From an uncultured bacterium (lineage in GTDB: Bacteria > Planctomycetota > UBA1135 > GCA-002686595): DNA of 64,000 nucleotides. The translations under genes and the position numbers were made by a program. The DNA lies in NCBI GenBank assembly GCA_938075305.1, contig CALJGV010000008.1, positions 62,001 through 126,000 on the forward strand. The letters run 5' to 3'. The notes below the pieces were generated by a model. It had not been told where the DNA came from, did no database searches, and saw only the letters and a list, made by a program, of their open reading frames with translations. Shown in pieces: positions 27,065 to 36,073 of this stretch; positions within the stretch are counted from its first letter, which is position 1; each line of letters starts with the position of its first letter.

Positions 27065-27118
27065 AGGCCGTCGCCTTCGGTCCCAAGCAAGAGGCCGTCG
27101 CCTTCGGTCCCAAGCAAG
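27065..27118. repeat. Perfect 27-bp tandem duplication
   Basis: Two exact copies, 27065-27091 and 27092-27118, each beginning AGGCCGTCGCC and ending CCCAAGCAAG. A 68-codon frame (26923-27129) runs through it and would encode the unit AVAFGPKQE twice, but it begins at the end of the previous gene without a credible start. I treat it as non-coding, in the 239-bp region before the tRNA. Confidence 0.7.
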
Positions 27119-27134
27119 AAGGCGCGTGAGGCTT

Positions 27135-27167
27135 CACCTTGCAACCCCTCGAGAGAGGGGGAAGGTG
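27135..27167 (-). terminator. Hairpin at the 3' end of the tRNA-Leu gene
   Basis: Outer arms CACCTT (27135-27140)/AAGGTG (27162-27167) and inner arms CCCCTC (27145-27150)/GAGGGG (27155-27160) with a GAGA loop. The right side reaches into the encoded CCA. It may be a terminator, or a structure formed only before processing; no U-tract follows on the minus strand. Confidence 0.4.
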
Positions 27168-27252
27168 GTGCCCGGAACTGGAATCGAACCAGCACGGGTA
27201 TTATCCCACCAGATCCTTAGTCTGGCGCGTCTACCAATTCCGCCACCCGGGC
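27166..27252 (-). tRNA. tRNA-Leu(AAG), with encoded CCA
   Basis: A class II tRNA of 87 nt. Acceptor stem GCCCGGG pairs with UCCGGGC (one G-U), discriminator A73, CCA encoded at 27168-27166. The D-arm is leucine-like (GGCGGAATTGGTAGACGC). Anticodon stem CCAGA/TCTGG encloses the loop CTAAGGA, so positions 34-36 read AAG (codon CUU, and CUC/CUA if A34 is inosine). The variable arm is long (GGG-ATAATA-CCC), and the T-arm is GCTGG-TTCGATT-CCAGT. Leucine identity is secure. A34 is rare in bacteria outside tRNA-Arg(ACG); most would have GAG here. No other RNA gene is in the window. Confidence 0.96.
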
Positions 27253-27486
27253 TCCATCACGCGGCGCCGTGGCACATTGCCGCGGCTGCCTTCTGCTTGT
27301 CAGACCCGGTCGGAGCAGCGCCCCGTCCGAGGCTGGGAAGATTAGGGACGAAAGCGTCGGTCGGCAACCGTCAGAACCACTTTTGCGTGTTTGACGTGTA
27401 AGGAGGCGCACTAAGATCCCGGCGCTGCCCCCGGCCCCTCTGGTCGGCGAGGCGCTCCGTATTCGACCCACAACCTGATACCGACG

Positions 27487-28716
27487 ATGTCCCAACTCCG
27501 TGGCCACGCCCTCATCGGCCAATCCGGCGGCCCCACCGCAGTCATCAACCAGAGCCTCGTGGGGCTCGTGGAGAGCTGTGTCGAGCATCCCGATATCACC
27601 GGGGTCTACGGCGCCCTCAACGGGATCGAGGGCATCATCGAGGAGCGGCTCATCGACCTGGGCCGTGAGTCGCGAGAGGAGCTCGAGCGGGTCGCGATGA
27701 CGCCCGCCGCGGCACTGGGATCGGTGCGTCGCAAGCCCACGCCGGAGGCCTGCCGGCGGGTCCTCGACGTCTTCAAGGCCCACGACATCCGCTACTTCTT
27801 CTACGTGGGGGGCAACGACTCCGCGGAGACGGCCCACCTGCTCAACGAGGCGGCCCTGGAGATCGGTTACGAGGTGCGCCTCTTCCACGTCCCCAAGACC
27901 ATCGACAACGACCTCGCCGGCTGTGACCACACCCCCGGCTTCGGCTCGGCGGCGCGCTTCGTGGCCCAGGCCTTCATGGGCGACGACCAGGACAACCGCA
28001 GCCTGGGGGGCGTCAAGATCAACGTGATCATGGGCCGTCACGCGGGCTGGCTCACCGCCGCGAGCCGTCTCGCGCGCCGGCACGAGGGCGATGGGCCCCA
28101 CCTGATCTATCTCCCCGAGGGCGTCTTCGACCGGCAGGAGTTCTGCGACCGCGTCGAGGAAATGCTCCTCAAGCACGGCCGCTGCCTCGTGGCGGTCTCC
28201 GAGGGCATCCACGACGCCGAGGGCAAGGTCATCGCCAGCGGCACCGAGGTGGACAGCCACGGCAACATTCAGCTCTCTGGAACCGGCGCCCTGGGCGACT
28301 ACCTCTCGGAGCTGGTCAAGTCCAAGGTCTCGGCGGCCAAGCGAGTCCGGGCCGACACGTTCGGGTACCTCCAGCGGAGCTTCTTCGGCGTCATCTCCGA
28401 GCAGGACGCCCTCGAGGCGCGCGAGGTGGGCCGCGCCGCCGTCCGGGTCGCCACCTCGGGTGAGTGCCAGCACGGCTCGCTCGCGATCCAGCGCGGATCC
28501 AACGACGGCACCTACGAGCCGCTCTACGTCGTGAATGACCTCTCGGTGGTGGCCGCTGCCACCCGCCACGTCCCCGAGGAGTTCATCAACGGTACGGACG
28601 ATGTTTCGAGCGCGTTCGTGGAGTGGGCGACGCCGCTCGTTGGGGCGCTGCCCGTCCCCGGCCGCCTCGCGAGCCACCCGGTCTCGCCCCGGACCAACGC
28701 GACGCAGCTCAGCTGA
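27487..28716 (+). CDS. pfp: 6-phosphofructokinase, pyrophosphate-dependent type
   Basis: 409 residues. Start GHALIGQSGGPTAVINQSL is the phosphoryl-donor loop. GGNDS at 108-112 has Asp where ATP-PFKs have Gly104, and PKTIDND at 136-142 has the Lys typical of PPi-using enzymes; both mark PPi rather than ATP as donor. INVIMGRHAGWL is the fructose-6-phosphate signature. It interconverts fructose-6-P and fructose-1,6-bisP reversibly using PPi in glycolysis/gluconeogenesis. A membrane pyrophosphatase 8 kb away shares the PPi pool. It is monocistronic, closed by a 15-bp hairpin. No Shine-Dalgarno is evident before the ATG. Confidence 0.9.
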   Translation: MSQLRGHALIGQSGGPTAVINQSLVGLVESCVEHPDITGVYGALNGIEGIIEERLIDLGRESREELERVAMTPAAALGSVRRKPTPEACRRVLDVFKAHDIRYFFYVGGNDSAETAHLLNEAALEIGYEVRLFHVPKTIDNDLAGCDHTPGFGSAARFVAQAFMGDDQDNRSLGGVKINVIMGRHAGWLTAASRLARRHEGDGPHLIYLPEGVFDRQEFCDRVEEMLLKHGRCLVAVSEGIHDAEGKVIASGTEVDSHGNIQLSGTGALGDYLSELVKSKVSAAKRVRADTFGYLQRSFFGVISEQDALEAREVGRAAVRVATSGECQHGSLAIQRGSNDGTYEPLYVVNDLSVVAAATRHVPEEFINGTDDVSSAFVEWATPLVGALPVPGRLASHPVSPRTNATQLS

Positions 28717-28731
28717 ACCGTCGGCCCTCTG

Positions 28732-28768
28732 ATGCGAATGCGCAGGCGACGACCCTGCGCATTCGCAT
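28732..28768 (+). terminator. 15-bp hairpin terminator after the PPi-phosphofructokinase
   Basis: Perfect arms ATGCGAATGCGCAGG (28732-28746) and CCTGCGCATTCGCAT (28754-28768) with a 7-nt loop, starting 16 bp after the stop. The following TATTATCATT is AT-rich but not a U-tract. It lies 13 nt before the next ATG (28782), so it could also fold over the next gene's leader. Confidence 0.7.
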
Positions 28769-28781
28769 TATCATTGGGTCC

Positions 28782-29576
28782 ATGAACAACGGCAGTCTCT
28801 CCCTCGGGTGCCTCCTGGCCACGTCCTTTCTGACCACCCTCATGCTCGCGGGCGCGAGCCTCGGGCAGGAGCCCGTGAAAGACCCCGCCCCGGCCGCTGC
28901 GGCGAAGAAGGGGGGGACCGTGACCGGATCGGTCAAGTTCGAGGGGGACCTGCCGGAGGTCAAGGACCTGGTCGTGTCCGCGAAGTCGTCCAGCGGCTGC
29001 TGCCCGCCGGGAGAGGAGGTGGACCGCAAGGACCTCAGCCTCGTCATCGGCGAGGACCGGGGGCTCCTCGGGGTCGTGGTCAGCGTGAAGGTCGAGGGTG
29101 CCAAGGTCGAGATCCCGGAGAAGCCCTACGAGCTGGATCAGAAGGGGTGTCGCTTCACCCCGCACCTGCTGGTCGTCCCCAAGGGCGCCAAGGTGGCCTT
29201 CCTCAACTCGGACGAGACGTCCCACAACGTCCACCTGATCACGGTCCTCAACGAGGACCTGAACCAGACCGTCCTCGCAGGCAAGCGCCTGGAGCGGACC
29301 TACAAAGAGCCCGAGCGCATCAAGGTCACGTGCGACATGCACACCTGGATGAAGTCCTGGCTCGTGGTCACCGACGCGACCCACTGGGCCGTCACGGACG
29401 AGAAGGGCCAGTTCACCCTGGAGGGCCTGCCCCCGGGGGAGCATGAGGTCTCCCTCTGGCACGAGACCCTGGGCTCGAAGACCGCGAAGGTCGTGGTGGG
29501 CGAGGACGGCAAGGTGGCCCCGCTCGAGGTCCAGATGGCCAAGAAGAAGAAGAAGACCCGGCGCCGCCGTCGCTGA
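28782..29576 (+). CDS. Exported cupredoxin-like protein with regulatory-like C-terminal domain
   Basis: 264 residues from the ATG at 28782. A signal peptide covers about residues 1-28 (SFLTTLMLAGASLGQ). Residues 45-195 look like a type 1 copper fold: a His in SHNVH (148/151), then CDMHTWM with Cys184, His187 and Met190, the Cys-x2-His-x2-Met cluster of blue copper proteins. Residues about 200-250 form a CarboxypepD_reg-like sandwich (FTLEGLPPGEHEVSLWHET). The tail is a run of Lys and Arg (KKKKKTRRRRR). It is probably a periplasmic electron carrier or copper-binding protein; similar proteins are common in planctomycetes. A CysCys pair at 73-74 is unexplained. Confidence 0.82.
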   Translation: MNNGSLSLGCLLATSFLTTLMLAGASLGQEPVKDPAPAAAAKKGGTVTGSVKFEGDLPEVKDLVVSAKSSSGCCPPGEEVDRKDLSLVIGEDRGLLGVVVSVKVEGAKVEIPEKPYELDQKGCRFTPHLLVVPKGAKVAFLNSDETSHNVHLITVLNEDLNQTVLAGKRLERTYKEPERIKVTCDMHTWMKSWLVVTDATHWAVTDEKGQFTLEGLPPGEHEVSLWHETLGSKTAKVVVGEDGKVAPLEVQMAKKKKKTRRRRR

Positions 29577-29607
29577 ACCAGGCCATGGGTCCGCTCGATC
29601 GGGCGGC

Positions 29608-29961
29608 TCAGAGGTCTCCGCCGAGGCCTCCCGGCAGGTCACCGTGGCCGAGGTCGAAGTCGCCCGGGGCGTGACCGCCCGAGGGGCCCTGGTTCTTCCA
29701 GGGGGGACTCCAGCCATGGACCCGCCGGGCCACCGAGACGAGGACCTCCTCATCCAGGTCCGCTTCGAGGCTCTCGAGCGTTGCGCTCGGGTCTCCGTCT
29801 GAGCGCCTTGCCAGCGTCCGGTCGATCAGCGTGAGGAGTCGCCGGCGCACCCGTGCCGAGGAGATCACAGCCCGCTGGACCATGGGGAGGAGCTCGCTCG
29901 CGCGGGAGGCGGGGAGCCCTCGCCGGCGGCACATGCGATGCAGGAGGCGTTCTGCGTCCAT
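29608..29961 (-). CDS. Small hypothetical protein
   Basis: 117 residues from the ATG at 29961; a longer frame extends to 30138 but its first part is Pro/Arg-rich and would run into the divergent gene's leader. The first 85 residues are a charged helical domain (CRRRGLPASRASELLPMVQRAV, seen as RASELLPMVQ, then RVRRRLLTLIDRTLARR and LEADLDEEVLVSVARRVHGW). The tail is Gly/His/Pro-rich (HAPGDFDLGHGDLPGG). No family recognised and no signal peptide. Codon use resembles neighbours. It is divergent from the exported protein/matrixin pair. Moderately sure it is real. Confidence 0.55.
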   Translation of the reverse strand: MDAERLLHRMCRRRGLPASRASELLPMVQRAVISSARVRRRLLTLIDRTLARRSDGDPSATLESLEADLDEEVLVSVARRVHGWSPPWKNQGPSGGHAPGDFDLGHGDLPGGLGGDL

Positions 29962-30218
29962 TGTTGGGGATCTCCGGCGGGACTCGGGGGAGCGGGCGGG
30001 GAGGGGAGGCGGAGGCGATTCCGCGTCGTTGATGAACCGTACCCCGCTCAGTTGAACCCGGCGCCGGGCTCGGATTGAGACTCGAGGCCCTTGGAGCACC
30101 CTGGCTTCAAGGGGGCGCTGGCGAGGTGTCGAACTCAACCACGGCCGCCCCCCTGCGGTCTCGCCCTCCGCGCCTCGCCCGCGCCGAGCTCCCCGCTCCC
30201 CCAGCCACTCCCCATGGC

Positions 30219-30821
30219 ATGCGTCTTTCGCCTCTCGCCGCCGTTCTGATCGGAGCGGTCACTGGTCTGTTCGTCAGCGACGGTGCTGTGGAGCATCCCG
30301 CTGCCGTGCGCGCCGGGACAGCCCTGCGCATGGATCTCGAGGAGGCGTTCGAGCGGTCCGACCTCGTCCTGGAGGGACGAGTGACGGGGATGGAGAGTCG
30401 GGCGCTTGGACCGGGCCTCGTGTGCACCGACTACGAGATCTCGGTGGAGCGGACGTTCTGGGGAGAGGACCAGCCGTCGAGGACGATCTGCCTTCCGGGG
30501 GGCACCCTCCCCACGGGGGAGGGGATGATGATCCCTGGCCTGCCGAGCCTGGTCGAGGGTGAGGACGCGGTCCTGTTGCTCGGCGCTCCGGCCGCCAGCG
30601 GCCTGCGAATGCCCACCGGGTTGGGGCAGGGCAAGTACCGCCTCGTGACCGAGCCGGGTGGAACCCGCCTCGCCGTCCGGACGGCCGAGGACCTGGTCCT
30701 CGTTTCCGGGGGGCGATCGCGCCAGGTCCACGGGCGGGACGTCATCGACTACGCCGAGCTGGTCGGCCGGATCGAGGCGGCGGCTCAGGTGCGTGCCGCC
30801 GCGCGGGGGACGGGGCGTTGA
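30219..30821 (+). CDS. Exported protein paired with a matrixin protease
   Basis: 200 residues from the ATG at 30219 (the frame is open from 30075 but that part lacks coding character). Signal peptide at about 1-22 (LAAVLIGAVTGLFV). The mature domain contains FERSDLVLEGRVTGMESRA, a CTDYEISVERTFWG segment, and ICLPGG, giving two Cys that could pair. It ends with helix YAELVGRIEAAAQVRAA. Strand-rich and of the type often found directly before matrixin-like genes in planctomycetes and acidobacteria, but its function is unknown; chaperone, inhibitor or propeptide-like partner is a guess. The TGA overlaps the TTG start of the matrixin gene. Confidence 0.82.
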   Translation: MRLSPLAAVLIGAVTGLFVSDGAVEHPAAVRAGTALRMDLEEAFERSDLVLEGRVTGMESRALGPGLVCTDYEISVERTFWGEDQPSRTICLPGGTLPTGEGMMIPGLPSLVEGEDAVLLLGAPAASGLRMPTGLGQGKYRLVTEPGGTRLAVRTAEDLVLVSGGRSRQVHGRDVIDYAELVGRIEAAAQVRAAARGTGR

Positions 30822-33043
30822 GCCTCCTCGCTCCCTGGAGGCGAAGGGCGGGGCTCCTGCGCTTCGTCCTCGTCGCCACCCTCGTCGCCTCGGCCACGGC
30901 TCATATCCGCCTCCGGTATGTCCAGAACGGGAACGACCTCTTCTGGGCGAGCCCACAGGGGGTGACGATTGCGATCCAGGCGGAGGGCTCGGACAACATC
31001 TCGGACGGTAGCCACGTCACGGCCATCGGGAACGCCGTCGATAGCTGGAATGCTGCCGGGCAGACCACGTTCCGGTTCGAGAACACCGGAGTGACGTCCC
31101 GGACCGATTGGGAGAGCAATGACATCCACCTGGTGACGTTCGACGAGAACAACTCGAGCGGGTTCTTCACTGGCGGTTCGGGGACCGTGGCGATCACGCC
31201 CGTGAGCTTCTTCGAGAACGGCCGGATCGTCGACGCGGATGTCCTCTTCAACGGGAAGAACTTCCGCTTCACCACCAGCGGCAGAGGCGGGCGCTTCGAC
31301 GTCCAGGACGTGATGGCCCACGAGCTCGGCCACGTGGCCGGCCTCGATCACTCGGGCGTGTGCGGCAGCACCATGTATCCCTACGTGGACACGTCGGTCA
31401 TCCTCCACCGCAGCCCCAGCCGGGACGAGCGCTCGGGCTTGGCGAGCATTTATCCCAGCTCCAGCCAGGGCGGGATCAGCGGGCGGGTCTGCCGGACGGC
31501 GGACGGGACCGGTGTCGCGGGCGCCCACATCTCCGTCCGCGATGGCGCCGGCAGGGTGGCGGCCGCGACCCTCGCCAGCGCCTCGGGCTTCTTCACGGTC
31601 CCAGGGCTCGAACCGGGCAGCTACACGGTCGTTGCGGACCCCCTCGACCAGCCCGTATCCGCGGCCAATCTCGGGGGAGGGCAGAGCGTGGCCACGGACT
31701 TCGAGGCAGGGGTCCTCGGGACCGTCGAGGTTGTGGGGACCGAGCTCCACCCCATGGGCACGGTCCACGTGGGCCCTGGCGTCTCGGTGAGGCTCGGGCG
31801 TGCCTCCGATGGGTACCCGCTTCGGGTTGTTGCGGGGCAGACCAGCAGCCTCGCCGTCGGCGGCTCAGGTCTCTTCGCCGGGTCCACGTTGGTGGCGAGC
31901 GACCCCAACGTGGCGATCTCCAACGTGCTCTGGTTCGGCTCCAGCGTGCACGTGGACGTGACGGTGCCCAGCGGGGCGGCGACGGGGCACTTCGACCTCA
32001 CCGTGACCACGACGGCGGGGGCACGGGACATTCTGGTGGGGGCCCTCGAGGTCACCCCTCCCAACCCCGTGGTCGCCTCCGTGAGCCCGGGGACCGGCGA
32101 CCCCCTGGGGGGCGCCGCGGTCACCGTGACGGGGGCCGGCTTTCGCCGGGGGGCCCGCGTGGTCATCGGGGACCAGGTCTACGTGGACGGAGCGCCTGGG
32201 GGCTGCACGGTCATCGACGACACGACCATCACGCTCACCACCTCGGCCACGATCGCCGGAGCCCATGACGTGGTGGTGATCGACGCGTCGGGGGTCGAGG
32301 GGCGCCGCAGCGATGGCTTCATCGTCAGCGCTCCGCCGGTGCTGGAGAGCCTCTTCCCATCGGTCGGGAGCGTGGCGGGGGGGACCGTCATCCGCATCAC
32401 GGGCCAGAACTTCGTCGCGGGGAGTACGGTCACGATCGACGGGGTCCTACAGCCCGTCGCCTCGGTGGTCTCCCCCGAACGATTCGAGGTCCAGACCTCC
32501 GCCGGCTTGCCCGGTGGCCCCTACATCCTCGAGCTGACCTCCCCGGCGGGGGACTCGGCGCAGCTCGCCTTCAGCTTCATTCCTGAGGCCGACCCGGTGC
32601 TCGGGTCGGTTTCGCCCCGGCGCGGAGACCATGGAGGCGGGGACAGCGTCACGCTCCATGGCAGCGGCTTCGAGCCCGGCGATGTGGTGATCCTCGGGGC
32701 CAGCGCGACGACGGGGGCCGGGGGGAACTCGGTCTCCACCGAGTTCGTGGACGGCAACACCCTGCGCTTCACGACGCCGCCGGGCCCGGTCGGAGCGCAG
32801 ACGGTGACCGTGATGGATCCGGAGACCCAGCAGGCTTCCATGGTCGAGGCGGGCTTCACCTACACCGGCGAGGACGACTTCAGCGAGGGTGGCTGCGCCG
32901 CGGTCCCCGTGCCCGGACCCCCGGACTGGCGTCGGGTGCTGGGTGGGGCGGGGTGGATCCTCGCGCTGGTGCTCCTCGCGGCCTACCGCGCCAGGACAGC
33001 CGGGCCGCCGCCGGCGCTCGCTCCCGCTACTGCGCTCGGGTGA
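30818..33043 (+). CDS. Matrixin-type metalloprotease with IPT/TIG repeats and C-terminal membrane anchor
   Basis: 741 residues from a TTG (30818) that overlaps the previous stop. Signal/anchor at about 10-28. The catalytic domain has the zinc motif HELGHVAGLDH (His168, Glu169, His172, His178) and a Met-turn STMYPYV (Met186), the marks of a metzincin/matrixin (M10-like). A carboxypeptidase-regulatory-like domain (about 215-275, GISGRVCRTADGTGV) follows. Then come three TIG domains starting near 420, 508 and 592 (SVSPGTGDPLGG, LFPSVGSVAGG, SVSPRRGDHGG). A hydrophobic C-terminal helix (RVLGGAGWILALVLLAAY) follows a VPVPGPP segment and looks like a sorting/anchoring tail. It probably acts on extracellular substrates at the cell surface. 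Confidence 0.9.
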   Translation: MSLLAPWRRRAGLLRFVLVATLVASATAHIRLRYVQNGNDLFWASPQGVTIAIQAEGSDNISDGSHVTAIGNAVDSWNAAGQTTFRFENTGVTSRTDWESNDIHLVTFDENNSSGFFTGGSGTVAITPVSFFENGRIVDADVLFNGKNFRFTTSGRGGRFDVQDVMAHELGHVAGLDHSGVCGSTMYPYVDTSVILHRSPSRDERSGLASIYPSSSQGGISGRVCRTADGTGVAGAHISVRDGAGRVAAATLASASGFFTVPGLEPGSYTVVADPLDQPVSAANLGGGQSVATDFEAGVLGTVEVVGTELHPMGTVHVGPGVSVRLGRASDGYPLRVVAGQTSSLAVGGSGLFAGSTLVASDPNVAISNVLWFGSSVHVDVTVPSGAATGHFDLTVTTTAGARDILVGALEVTPPNPVVASVSPGTGDPLGGAAVTVTGAGFRRGARVVIGDQVYVDGAPGGCTVIDDTTITLTTSATIAGAHDVVVIDASGVEGRRSDGFIVSAPPVLESLFPSVGSVAGGTVIRITGQNFVAGSTVTIDGVLQPVASVVSPERFEVQTSAGLPGGPYILELTSPAGDSAQLAFSFIPEADPVLGSVSPRRGDHGGGDSVTLHGSGFEPGDVVILGASATTGAGGNSVSTEFVDGNTLRFTTPPGPVGAQTVTVMDPETQQASMVEAGFTYTGEDDFSEGGCAAVPVPGPPDWRRVLGGAGWILALVLLAAYRARTAGPPPALAPATALG

Positions 33044-33620
33044 ACCTGGCGAGGTCTCCCTCGGCGTCGGTCACCGGGTGCCCCGGGTCCGGCCAGCGCT
33101 GGGGCACGCGACGGACCTCCGAGGTGTCATAGCCCATCTCACCGAGCCGGGCGACCAGCGCGGCGAAGCGCTCCGGCGAGATGACCGCGTCACGGGTCAT
33201 GATCCAGGCGTAGTCCCTGCGGGCGCGCGCGATGATGGTCTCGCTATAGGCCTCGTCGAGGTGCGCAACCAGGTACTGGGCCTTGAAGGGCCAGAGGATG
33301 CGCATGCCCCATTCCGCGTTCGTCTCCCGGTCCTGCACGAACCCCACGGGCTCCATCACCTCGAGGTCGCCGTCGAAGGACCCCTCACGGAAGACGTAGC
33401 TGGTGAGGATGCGGCCGTCCTCCGCCAGGGCGTAGGACTCCACGCCGTTGTAGGCGTCCGACTCCGAGCCGACCGGGATGTGTCCCTGGACGTACCAGTC
33501 GCCCATGAAGCGGCCGAGGTCGACGTGGGGGACGGTCGCCAGCGGACGGGTCGGAGCGCACGCGAAGAACGCGCCGGCGGCGACGAGGGACAGGAGGATG
33601 GCGGCCTTTCGCATGACCAT
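33027..33620 (-). CDS. Lipocalin family lipoprotein (Blc-like)
   Basis: 197 residues from the ATG at 33620; the next ATG (33614) is an alternative. Signal peptide AAILLSLVAAGAFFAC ends in a plausible lipobox Cys. The lipocalin first motif is GRFMGDWYVQGHIP (GxW), and the later TRDAVISPERFAALVARL and DYAWIMTRD match Blc-type bacterial lipocalins (YAWIM-R). These outer-membrane lipoproteins bind fatty acids or lysophospholipids and help membrane repair. Its stop overlaps the converging matrixin gene by 17 bp. It lies downstream of the hybrid kinase gene (stop 33748), 127 bp away on the same strand. Confidence 0.9.
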   Translation of the reverse strand: MVMRKAAILLSLVAAGAFFACAPTRPLATVPHVDLGRFMGDWYVQGHIPVGSESDAYNGVESYALAEDGRILTSYVFREGSFDGDLEVMEPVGFVQDRETNAEWGMRILWPFKAQYLVAHLDEAYSETIIARARRDYAWIMTRDAVISPERFAALVARLGEMGYDTSEVRRVPQRWPDPGHPVTDAEGDLARFTRAQ

Positions 33621-33747
33621 GGAATCGCCCGAGGGGCCCGTCTGGATGCGCCCACCCCCGGGGGGGGAGCGGCGAGGCGGCGCGCAAGGGCCCGAGATCT
33701 GGGTCCCAGCGTTGGACCTCCGTGCGGGGCCTCCCGGGCAATACGGT

Positions 33748-35997
33748 TCAGTCCACCGAGGTCGCGCCGCGATCCTCAAGGCGCCTGAAGAGCTCGTCGC
33801 GGTCGATCGGCTTGAGCACCTTTTCATCCATCCCGGCCGCCTCGCACTCCTCCGCCGTCTCGGGGGTGGCGTTGGCCGTCATGGCGATGATGCGCACCGG
33901 CTTGTGCCCGGCCTGGGCCTCCCGCGCACGGATCTTGCGGGTGGCGGCGAGCCCGTCCATGACCGGCATTTGAATGTCCATCAGGACCACGTCGTAGTCG
34001 GAGCTGGCCGTCAGCTCCGTGGCGACCGCCCCGTTCGGTGCGATGTCGACCTGGTGGCCCCATGAGGTCAGGAGCAGCTCCGCCACACGCTGGTTGACGC
34101 GCTCATCCTCCACGAGCAGCACCCGCTGCGGGCGCGACGATCGGAGGACCCGGGGCCGTCTTGTCCTCGGGGGCGCGTCCGCGGGGCGCTGGCCACGCCG
34201 GTGAGCGGCGATCGACCGGAGCGCACCCCGCAGCTCGGGGCCGACGATGGGGAGCAGGAGGTGCCGGATTCGCTCGGTTGGGAGCGCCGGCTCGGCAGCG
34301 AACTCGCCTGTCTGGAGCAGCACCCAGGGGACCTGACCGAGCTCAGGGGGTTGGCGGTCCACGAGCAGATGTTGCTCGGGTCGCAGCTCCGAGCTGCATA
34401 TGGCCGCCAGGGGAGGACGGTCCATGGATCGAAGGGCGGCGCGCGCGTCCTCGAGGTCGCAGAGGACGTTTACGGTCAGCCCCCACGCCTCCAGCCGTCG
34501 GCGGACGGAGCGGCGCGTGTGCTCTTGGCGAACGATGAGGAGCACCTCTCGCTGCAGTTCGTCCACGGGGAGTGGCCCGGTCTCTGCGCCAAGGACGGCG
34601 TCTACGGGGGCGGGCGGCAGGGGGAGGGTGAAACGGAAGCGGCTGCCCACCGCTTCCTCGCTCTCCACGTCTATTTGGCCTCCCATCCCCACGCAGAGGT
34701 CTCGAGAGATCGCGAGCCCCAGGCCGGTTCCCCCAAATCGCCGGGTGGTCGACTCCTCGGCCTGAGTGAAGGCCTCGAAGATCGTCCCGAGTTTCTCTCG
34801 GTTGATCCCCACACCAGTGTCCTGCACCTCGATCGCCAGCTGATCGGGCTCGTCACCAGGGGTCACGCGGAGGCTGACGAAGCCCTCACGGGTGAACTTG
34901 AGGGAGTTGCTGAGTAGGTTCACGAGGATCTGCCGCAGGCGACTCTCGTCGCCTGAGACGACATCGCCGACACTCTCGTCGATGTCGCAGGTGACCTCGA
35001 CGTCGCCCGCCAAACCCTCCGCAGCGGTCAGCACCAGCGCATCACGGACGCAGCCTCGGATCGAGAACGGCAGGACCTCATAGCGCATGGCCTTCGAGTC
35101 GATCTTCGAGAAGTCGAGCACATCGTTAACGATGTGGAGCAGGTTGCGGGCCGAACGCTGCACCGTCGAGATGTACTCCTCCTGGGCCGCGTCGAGCTGC
35201 GTGTCGAGGGCCAGCTCGGTCATCCCGATGATCCCATTCATCGGCGTGCGGAACTCGTGGCTCAGATTGGCGAGGAAGAGGCCCTTCGCGCTCGAGGCGC
35301 TCTCGGCCTCTTGACGGGCCTCGTCAAGCTCCTCGGACTGCTCCTGGAGCTCCTGAATCGCCTGCCGCGCGAGGACGACGGTGGACCGCGCGCGCAGGCG
35401 CATTCGCTCGGCGATCCTGCTCGTGAGCGCCACATGCAGGCCAATCGCGAAGCATGCGCCGATCTTCAGCGCTTCCAGTTGGGGGTCGGGTTGGTATCCG
35501 AGCCAAACGTCTCCGAGAATCACGCCGCCCAGGTGCGAGAGGAGGCAGAGTACGACCATCTCGCCGCACCGCCGCACACCAGCGGTCACCTGGTCTGCGA
35601 CCCTGAGCCAGGGGACGAAGAAGAACCAGCTCGACGCGCCGCCGGTAGCGGCGACGAGAACCGACGCCATCACGAGGTCGGAGCGGAGGAAGATGTTGGC
35701 CGGGTTAGGCCTGCTGCCAGGCCGGTAGAACACAGCCAGGATGATCCAGGTCGAGAGAGCGTACAGGGCGCAGAGCGCGCTGAAGACCGTCAGCTCGGGG
35801 CTCCAAGGCTCACCAAAGACGATCCGGTTGTGGGCGCTCGCGAAGACCACTCCAGTGGCGAGGAGCCCGGCGCGCATGATCGGAACGACGACCTGCTGGA
35901 GACGAATCTTGCGCCGCTGATGCTCCGTGTTGGACGCGGGGTCTCCAAACGTCAACTCGGCGAGGAGTCGCTCGTACCTGGGTTGGGGCTCTTTCAT
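33748..35997 (-). CDS. Membrane hybrid sensor histidine kinase / response regulator
   Basis: 749 residues from the ATG at 35997 (an upstream ATG at 36060 adds a basic 21-residue tail). About six hydrophobic helices between 35 and 190 form a membrane sensor with little periplasmic loop. A coiled coil (210-235) leads to the HisKA domain, phosphorylatable His247 in [12 protein letters not shown]. The HATPase has NSLKFTREG (N box), DTGVGI and [10 protein letters not shown] divergent receiver-like stretch (about 510-620) follows, then a full receiver with [12 protein letters not shown] and the phospho-Asp in [11 protein letters not shown]. No DNA-binding output, so it passes phosphate on. No dedicated regulator is adjacent. 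Confidence 0.93.
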   Translation of the reverse strand: MKEPQPRYERLLAELTFGDPASNTEHQRRKIRLQQVVVPIMRAGLLATGVVFASAHNRIVFGEPWSPELTVFSALCALYALSTWIILAVFYRPGSRPNPANIFLRSDLVMASVLVAATGGASSWFFFVPWLRVADQVTAGVRRCGEMVVLCLLSHLGGVILGDVWLGYQPDPQLEALKIGACFAIGLHVALTSRIAERMRLRARSTVVLARQAIQELQEQSEELDEARQEAESASSAKGLFLANLSHEFRTPMNGIIGMTELALDTQLDAAQEEYISTVQRSARNLLHIVNDVLDFSKIDSKAMRYEVLPFSIRGCVRDALVLTAAEGLAGDVEVTCDIDESVGDVVSGDESRLRQILVNLLSNSLKFTREGFVSLRVTPGDEPDQLAIEVQDTGVGINREKLGTIFEAFTQAEESTTRRFGGTGLGLAISRDLCVGMGGQIDVESEEAVGSRFRFTLPLPPAPVDAVLGAETGPLPVDELQREVLLIVRQEHTRRSVRRRLEAWGLTVNVLCDLEDARAALRSMDRPPLAAICSSELRPEQHLLVDRQPPELGQVPWVLLQTGEFAAEPALPTERIRHLLLPIVGPELRGALRSIAAHRRGQRPADAPPRTRRPRVLRSSRPQRVLLVEDERVNQRVAELLLTSWGHQVDIAPNGAVATELTASSDYDVVLMDIQMPVMDGLAATRKIRAREAQAGHKPVRIIAMTANATPETAEECEAAGMDEKVLKPIDRDELFRRLEDRGATSVD

Positions 35998-36073
35998 CCG
36001 TGACCCGTTTGCGAAGATCGGCTCTGCATGATGCGGCGGACGGAGAAGCGACGATATCAAGGCTCGGAAAAGA

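Noticed and set aside
26923-27129. 68-codon frame with a doubled AVAFGPKQE unit
   Set aside because: It has no proper start or ribosome site, begins at the end of the previous gene, and the repeat is simply the 27-bp duplication translated.
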